From Pinus tabuliformis (Eukaryota; Streptophyta; Pinopsida; Pinales; Pinaceae): a DNA stretch of 64,000 bases. Both the position numbers and the translations under genes were made by a program. Position 1 is the first letter of the stretch. Every line of letters starts with the position of its first letter. The notes below the pieces were generated by a model that was not told where the DNA came from, did no database searches, and was given only the letters and a program-made list of their open reading frames with translations. Positions 57,800 to 64,000 of this stretch are shown in pieces. The stretch spans positions 1,233,388,955 through 1,233,452,954 of the forward strand of contig CM062819.1 of assembly GCA_031772625.1 (NCBI GenBank), given 5' to 3'.

Positions 57800-58540
57800 C
57801 AACCAATCTTAACTCAAGAATCACTCATCCACCTTGCACAAGCATTCTAGGTCTATTTGCATTAATAACTTACCTCCAAGCATAAGCTTGGTTGATAGAC
57901 ATCTAGGGCCACCCTCTCTCAATTTAGCTTGAGGGATTCAACACCTTTCTAGTGGTTAACTCGATGACCTTGTAGTCGTTAGAGCCATAGTCTCTGCAGC
58001 GCTGGAGGCATTGGGTGGTTGGAACACAGAGGGAGGTATCATTAATCAAGCCTCTGTTTGCTTCCCGTTGGCTCCCATCCCACAACCTACTCTAAAGACT
58101 GGTCTCAAAACAGTTAGGGGGGAGGTTCCAGTTAGAATAGGCATATATCTTAAAGCTAACCAAGATTCTTGCATCGCACCTAGGTCTTACGATTTGCATA
58201 ACATACAGGTTAGTGAAGAATCTAAGAAGCAGTTTTCTATTTGGTTACTTGGTCTTAATTTAATAATAAGCAAGAATTTTGACATCTTAAGGCATTGGTC
58301 TCATATTTGAATTTAATCTAATCCTTAAGATCTTGCTAAATTTTACCAAGTAGCTAGGCCACTCAACCGTGTCTCCCGGACTTGTTGGATACTAACTTGT
58401 CCTTCGCCTTCGCATTTCCATAGGGACTAGCCCCCATAGCTTGTTGTTGGGAGATAACTAGAATGGAGAGGTCAGGGATCAGGGTGACAACCCCTGACTT
58501 GAGTCATTGTCTCAGTGCTTGTACAATCTGAGCGACAACA
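57800..58540 (-). mobile_element. Family-X LTR X4, 5' end (reverse)
   Basis: It ends AATCTGAGCGACAACA at 58540, the reverse of the X start TGTTGTCGC. Inside, CCAAGCATAAGCTTGGTTGATAG, GAGCCATAGTCTCTGCAG and GGAGAGGTCAGGGATCAGGG mirror boxes in the first 700 bases of X1. Total X4 length without Y4 and Z2 is about 4.1 kb, like X2. Confidence 0.8.
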
Positions 58541-59993
58541 CATCCAATCTTCCATGTTTCTTGCTTATAGAGGGTAATTGGTGACAATATTTTAGTCCAA
58601 ACTATTTTACCAAATATCAATGGAGGAAAAATCATACTAGAGCTAGAAACAATCCTTGAACAAAGGATTAAGCAGCTATGGAACGAGAAATTACTGAGTA
58701 CCTAATCAAATGGAAATTATTCATTCCGAGTACCTTATTAATGTTCAGGCTTTGAAAATCAAGTCATCTAACATCATTGGCTGTATATTAAACTGGAAAA
58801 ATAAACAAACTCCTTTTATATCTGCTGTGAATAGATTACTTCATCTAGGAATCTAGTGAAAACCAGTCTATGCAAGAAAAACTTTTGTAATTTATGCCAT
58901 ATTGGAGTTCCAGATTAAGCTATTGAGAAGACTTTATTGCATTGCCAAAAAGCGGTAAGCTTTGGTCACATAATATCTTTTTAACCTTCAGTCACAGTAT
59001 CTTTCGAAGTTGAACGTTTTCCATTAATGTTTAAGCCAGAAATGTCTGAGATAAAAGTCAAGTCATATTGGATATATTTATTATTATAAGATTTGTGTTG
59101 AACTCCAGCAAATATGTCCTTTGGGCATATTGAATTTGGAAATTATATAAGTGTCATGGTTTGTTGGTTGTAATTTTTGGTAGTAAACTGTAATAGTAAA
59201 TCGGATATATTGAGACATGGGATGCTATCAATCGATAAATATTACTTGTATTAAATCTTAAAGGTTGACTGTGGTAAGAAACTTTGTCTCTTAATCTCAT
59301 TTGCTCGACTGTGGTTAGGAAACTGTCTCTCTATCCTCATTTGCTAGAAGAGAATCTGGGGTTATTTCACTGGTATATGTTTTTAATGATCATCACCGCT
59401 TGAGATGTAGATAACTATCACTGAAATTCTCTATTTTTGGTTTATATGGAATCCTTAAAGATGGGGGTTTCCAATCTGCTCATTGTTCTTTCTCTCAGTT
59501 GTTTTACATCCTTCCAAAGCTGTGAAATGTGGGAATCAAGACAGAATAAGCATCCGTCTCATTTCTTTGTAGTATTACAATGTGGCTTAGAAAATGTTTT
59601 ACGTTACTCTTTCTTCAACAAATATATACAAGCTGCCCTATGTGAGTTATATTTAATATGAATAAATTAAGACAAATCACCAGTGACCATCTGTGATGAC
59701 ATTTTCCATCGTTTCAGCATTTCCTAGTGCCAATTGGGATCATTATTTCAAGAAGTTATCTACTCTCTCTCACCATATTATAATTTATGGCCCTCACCTT
59801 GGATTTGTTATTTTTCTTCTCTCCATTTTATTTAATGAAATTATTGCATTGAATGTGAGTATGTTGAGTCATATGGGCCAGTTGGTCTTGGGGATGGTTT
59901 AATAAAATATATCATTATCATCATCTCTTGTGTTTAGTACAAAGAAATATACTTATGAATGTTTGGAATGAAATCCCAATTTATTTGTTGCAG
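58541..59993. other. Probable host intron upstream of the cryptochrome exon
   Basis: No element terminus or domain was found. Short plus-strand frames (for example 59437-59661, 59693-59902) match nothing I know. The stretch ends in a pyrimidine-rich acceptor, TTTATTTGTTGCAG. Confidence 0.4.
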
Positions 59994-60071
59994 AGTTCCC
60001 TTGGGGTAATGCACTTTATTGGAGGTGAAAGTGCAGCTCTAGCGAGAGTTCATGAATATTTTTGGGAAAAG
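59994..60071 (+). CDS. Internal exon of a DASH-type cryptochrome (CRY3-like)
   Basis: The 26 codons read SSLGVMHFIGGESAALARVH followed by EYFWEK. The pattern G(V/M)xFxGGESAAxxRVxEYFWxK matches the segment before the FAD-binding part of plant CRY-DASH (cryptochrome 3), a flavoprotein that repairs UV lesions in DNA in chloroplasts and mitochondria. The exon has a good acceptor (TTTGTTGCAG at 59984-59993), is in phase 0 at both ends, has no stop, and is followed by GCAAGTA, a GC-type donor with an otherwise perfect match (AAAAG|GCAAGT). No neighbouring exon was found in the window, so the introns would be several kb, as in conifers. A single-exon gene fragment is the alternative. Confidence 0.75.
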
Positions 60072-60077
60072 GCAAGT
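60072..60077 (+). other. Candidate GC-type splice donor
   Basis: GCAAGT directly after the exon's last AAG. GC donors are a minor class that need strong pairing on both sides, which AAG|GCAAGT provides. A GT donor would need a T in place of C at 60073. Confidence 0.5.
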
Positions 60078-60769
60078 ACAGTCTCTTTGAACATCAAAGC
60101 TTGTATTATACTCATATATTAGTAAGGAAACATGCTCATGCGCTGTATTTTTTTTTTTTTAAATTCTACTTAATCAATGTGAGCTATTTTTCATCAAAAT
60201 AATAATGCTTATATCATAGAAAAAACATAAAGTAACAAGAATCAGTGAATGCAACTACCTTACTGCAGTTAGCACTGCAATAGGGTTGGAGTAAGCCAGA
60301 ACATAAATATCTTTTTATCCTTAATGAAAAAAAGACCCTTAGATCTACCTGTGGGCAGCTACCTCATCAAAATGCCAACTTTTGAAAAGATTCAATAGTA
60401 CCTATGAGGCCATCAAAAACATACGTACAATGAATTTTTGATATTGAATACAATACCTGAGCTTCGAGACAGTGCCATAGGCCATAGTAGTGACCACGAA
60501 CTCACAATTCACAAACATGGTGAGTTTCTTTGACTTGGTCAAAGTTATCTAGTCTTTCACATCACATAATATTCACAAGTCTCCCTTCAATGACAAACTT
60601 TTAACTCACCCTTTTAGTATCTAGCGTTTAACAGGCATATGAACAAGGTGTTTATATGGAGTAACTATATAAGTAGATTAAACTTCTCCCATCTGTTAAT
60701 TATTGAAACAAATTATTTACTGTTTCCTACAGCAAATATTGAAGCAAATGCAACTGTAGCCTTGACTTA
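60078..60769. other. Probable host intron downstream of the exon
   Basis: AT-rich, with a T13-14 run near 60150. No motif of the next CRY-DASH exon (YKETRNG region) is readable on the plus strand. Confidence 0.35.
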
Positions 60770-61553
60770 ATTAATTAATTTGCCCAAAACAAAAACAAAA
60801 CAATAGAGAGATACACACAAGTGACACAGTATTTTTTGGACAAATGTCCCCGGAAAAACCCAATGCGGGAAAACCGGTGCCGCAGATCTGAGGGTTTTTT
60901 GTTATGCAGAAGTATTCTGAATACAAGTCTGGATGCCCTCTCGGTAATCCAGTTACAGAGAAAATCACTTAGCAAGAAACATTGGTGAGATTACCTCACT
61001 CAACACCGCTAATCCCGGTTGATCCGACAGTTGAACTGCGAGTTCCTCGACTACTTCTGCGCTGCACTTGTGTGGGACCTGCGCTAGCCTCTAAGTCATT
61101 GCGTCAACCCAACTGAGAATCAATATGCCTTTAGGAGCCTTTTCCAGCCCTCCCGGCTCAGAACCGACAACTCCTTCAACAAATTTGGACCTATGCGCTG
61201 GAAGATGTTGCGTTTCTTTGTGTGGGGCCTGCGTGAGCCCTTCCTGGCTCTGTGTCACCCTCTCTGCCCTCTACGCTACCTCCTTTGTGTGTCTTTCTGC
61301 CTCTCTGCTGAGTATTCTTGGCTCCAGAGAAGATCCTCCAGCAAAAACTCTCTCTGCCCCTCTCTGCAACAGCTCACTATCGAAATTCTCCCGACAATTG
61401 CTTTACTTCAGAAAATCGAACTTCTAAACTTTGTGTGTGTGTCTTCCAAGTGACCCTCAAGCCTCCTTAAATAATCTCCTCGTTGACATTCAACGACCCA
61501 GATTAGAAGCTAATCAACGACTAAGATCATTTCTGCTTGATTCTCATCTTCTT
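60770..61553 (-). mobile_element. Copia LTR C6, C-family, both ends missing
   Basis: It is the reverse of the C1-C5 LTR middle and end: TTGGACAAATGTCCCCGG, AACCCAATGCGGGAAAACCGG and GAGGGTTTTTTGTTATGCAG mirror C1 at 31340-31410. Near the right, CAACGACCCAGATTAGAAGC mirrors the GATTAAATC…GTTG box. Open frames at 61125-61453 lie within it and are not genes. Confidence 0.75.
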
Positions 61554-62393
61554 CTAGAAGTTACACCCACAGTTTATAATACCACATACATCAGAGTGGA
61601 TGAGATCTAGAATCTCTTGAGCTCTAGATATACTATGTGAAAATGGTTTCTTTGCATTCTTTCCTAGAGCATAACCTTTGTAGACTCCTTCATGGTCTTT
61701 TTTGAGATTTGGTATACCATTTACAATGGAGTTTAGAGTTGGCAAGATCTTGTAATGAAGATGGCCCAATCTTCTATGCCAAAGTTCACACAGACTTATC
61801 TCAATGTGGACAAGTGCTTGACTTAGAGGAGATGAGAGTCTGTAGAGTCTTCCTTCTCGAACTCCAATGGTTCTAGCTTTTTCAATGCTAGAATATTTAG
61901 CCCAAACCACTACTTTACCATCTATATAAGCAACTCTATCTCCTTTTTCTTCTAATGATGAAATAGAAATAAGATTTTTGCACAAACCTGGAGCATATAG
62001 AATGTTGTTGAGATGAATGCTACCTCCTCCTTCTATCTCAATTGATGTCGATCCAATGCCTTTTATCGGATAGTTCTTGTTGTCACCAAGCTCCACAGAG
62101 TATGAGGACTTTCCTTTGGATAGGGCTTTGAGTTGTTTATGATGTCTAGTCATGTGTCTTGAAGCTTCACTATCTATCACCCATATATTTTCATCTTGAA
62201 ATGTTGTGGTGAGGGCTGAGAACAATACTTCATTCTTTGAAGATTTGAGATCTTTGGAAGGGAAGAGAATATTCCATACTGCCTTGAAACTTTGCTTGAT
62301 GAGACTTGCTAATGATGAACACTTCTTTTCAAGCCTCTTCATAATAGAGTTAACCTTCTTCATGCCTTGTGTGAACCATAATTCTGATACCAT
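61554..62393 (-). pseudogene. Ty1/copia protease plus start of integrase, gag-less
   Basis: A 279-codon open frame. Residues about 70-85 carry IWVIDSEASRHMT, the copia protease active site with Gly of D-S-G changed to Glu. Then come VELGDNKNYPIKGIGS, IEIEGGGSIHLNNILYAPGL and LISISSLEEKGD (protease body), LWHRRLGHLHYKIL (pre-integrase His-Cys zinc motif; Leu-Trp-His-x-Arg-x-Gly-His) and EILDLIHSDVCG (integrase start, first catalytic Asp). Protease cuts the polyprotein and integrase inserts the DNA copy. The frame starts in the primer site, with under 70 codons before the protease, so gag is deleted. It breaks off early in the integrase at the C6 LTR. Being open is likely chance or recent decay. 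Confidence 0.85.
62381..62392 (-). other. Primer-binding site, initiator tRNA-Met type
   Basis: On the minus strand TGGTATCAGAAT, directly after the LTR end …TTCAACA. It matches the copia primer site over TGGTATCAGA. Confidence 0.85.
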
Positions 62394-63508
62394 GTTGAAG
62401 AATCTAAGGCAAGATCACATTAATGATTCTTCTAACTATGATAACTGCTTGTGATGTCTTTTCACTTATTAGGATTATCTTCTTGTTATTATTATTATAG
62501 TGTGTTCTTCAATCATCAAACAACTACCAAAACAAGAAGATCAACAAGATACAAGTACACAAGATGTAGGCTCCAAGCCAGGGCAAAATCTCTCCTCTTG
62601 AGAGGAAAACCCTTCAATCTCTTCTTATAGATTCTTTATTGACGAACACCAAGACCCTTGACCAACACTGATGCCCTTCCAAGACTAAGATCAACTTCTC
62701 ACTAATGTGCTTGCTTTACTTCTTTCCAAACCCAATAGAATCTCTTCCGGCAACACTACTTCGACCTCCAGCCACAACTTTTCGGCCCTAACTGCAGATC
62801 TGCAACTTCGACCCTTTGGTAGCAGCTACTACTTCGCACGCGTAGACTAGAACTGCTTCTTTGCCTCCAGTTGCCTTGCTTGACCTAATTTGTCTTCTAG
62901 ATCTAGAAGGGAACTTTGTTGGCCTTTCCTTCAACCCTTTTTCATCAGATCGAATCCTCACAATGAAATCGTAGCCAAGCAGCAGAAACCCTAGCGAAAA
63001 GATGGATAATTTCGTCCTCCTTCGGATGTGTGGAGAGAAAGAGAGAGAGGAACCTGAAACACTTCTTCTCCTTCTTCTGCCTTCTTCGTTGCCTTGTTTT
63101 AGTTCTTCCTTCACATGAGAGAGAGAGGAATGGATGTGTCCAAATGAGATCGAACTGTATATATAGGTCTTCCAGGGGTATGAATTCCAGCTTCTAGACT
63201 GACTTGATAGGCTGGAAGGCCGACTTGGTCTTGGAAGGCTCGGTAAAATACAAAAATAATTCTTTTTACAATTTATAAGATGCTCGTTGGGGTCTTCATA
63301 TTATGACAATGTCCCTATTTGACTTCTTTGACCTAGGACAACCATAGAAGCACTTTCAATTAGTGCTTGACCTATAAAACAAATTTCTTGGGTAAGAAAC
63401 CCAGGCTCAATAATAATAATAATAATTTTTCTTTCTTTTACAAAATACAAGAATCAAAAGTACATTTCATATTTATGAAGACCGAACCTAATTACACTTT
63501 CTTCAACA
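62393..63508 (-). mobile_element. 5' LTR of the second copia element (C7), 1.1 kb
   Basis: On the minus strand it starts TGTTGAAGAAAGTG and ends GATTCTTCAACA, ten-base inverted termini, then the primer site. It contains an ATA microsatellite (63409-63427). It belongs to a different family from C1-C6, whose LTRs start TGTAGCATC. The frame at 62788-63114 lies inside and is not a gene. Confidence 0.85.
63409..63427. repeat. ATA microsatellite in C7
   Basis: About six ATA units in CAATAATAATAATAATAATT, inside the C7 LTR. Confidence 0.8.
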
Positions 63509-64000
63509 CTTGGTTGGTGCTCTGAGAGATTGGGCCGACTACTTTTGTTTCAGCTATATGTCTGTATCTTTGAGGGTTGTAGCATAAGGCACACCTTTGA
63601 CTAAAAGCAGTTTTCTCTCTTTTGTGTCTTGCCCAACATACCTTCATTTTACAAGTACTTGCATATGAATGACTTTCAAAACATTGTTTAAGGGTTAATA
63701 TTTTTACTCATACACATCAAACACTACCATTTAAGGCATCCAAACTAATAAATCTTTTGGTCAATCCCATTCATATAATTAAATCCTAGCCACCTTCACT
63801 CATTTGTACCAAAATGATAGACTTAGGATTTAGTCTAGAAATCCCCACTTAGGTAGAAAACTATCATCCAAGTCTTAGAAGTGAGGTCATTCCAAGAACT
63901 TGTCATTTTACCCAAACCATGTGCTACTTTTGCTTTTTCATGATCAAGTCCCACGGTTCTAGCCTTGTATCCTTCGGGGGCATCATTAATGGCGGAAACC
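63509..64000. other. Unassigned right flank
   Basis: No frame, terminus or repeat was recognised. It is either host intron or the flank into which C7 inserted. Confidence 0.3.

Noticed and set aside
57153..57802. 78-codon plus and 108-codon minus frames
   Set aside because: Both lie inside the Z-like solo LTR Z2 and have no recognisable domain.
59693..59902. Possible further cryptochrome exon (AFPSANWDHYFKKLSTL)
   Set aside because: A TTTCAG acceptor precedes it and the Trp-Asp pair is suggestive, but similarity to the expected upstream segment is weak and no donor follows at a sensible place.
61125..61453. 100- and 86-codon plus-strand frames
   Set aside because: They lie inside the reversed copia LTR C6, overlap each other and show no motif.

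Overview
The window reads as intergenic or intronic DNA of a seed plant with a large, repeat-filled genome. Very long LTRs, Ty3/gypsy Tat/Athila-like and Ty1/copia remains, several layers of nesting and AT-rich spacer all fit a gymnosperm, most likely a conifer. The organism is inferred; no species marker was seen. Almost nothing is host coding sequence. The one convincing host piece is a 78-base exon of a DASH-type cryptochrome (CRY3-like) at 59994-60071, + strand.

Layout, left to right. 1-1909: the 3' end (purine tract plus LTR) of a Ty3/gypsy-like element. 1910-13657: a 3.2 kb solo LTR of 'family Y', split by two 'family X' LTRs in tandem (1995-10538). 13658-15566: the 5' end of a minus-strand Ty1/copia element, joined to another Y LTR piece (15567-17476). 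18819-20614: a poly(A) retroposon with an 11-base target duplication and an unrecognised broken ORF. 21611-30477: a minus-strand Ty3/gypsy element (G1) in the order gag, protease, archaeal-type RNase H, reverse transcriptase, RNase H. G1 is interrupted by a LINE 3' end, an X solo LTR and a third kind of solo LTR (Z1); removing each restores its reading frame. 30478-40591: an array of five related copia LTRs (C1-C5), with gag remains and a small hAT element. 40592-44005: a short family-Y element (Y3) with a 1.1 kb interior. 44006-58540: an X LTR in reverse (X4), split by a complete 9.4 kb family-Y element (Y4, 45250-54661) and by a Z-like solo LTR (56819-57799). 58541-60769: probable host intron around the cryptochrome exon. 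60770-63508: copia remains on the minus strand. 63509-64000: unassigned.

Y4 is the best-preserved element. It has two 3.3 kb LTRs, near-matching 5-base target duplications, a primer site fitting tRNA-Asp, and a gag-protease frame whose end resembles an integrase C-terminus. It lacks reverse transcriptase and would depend on enzymes supplied by another element. Family names X, Y, Z, C and G1 are local labels. LTR identities were judged by eye; no alignment or database search was run.
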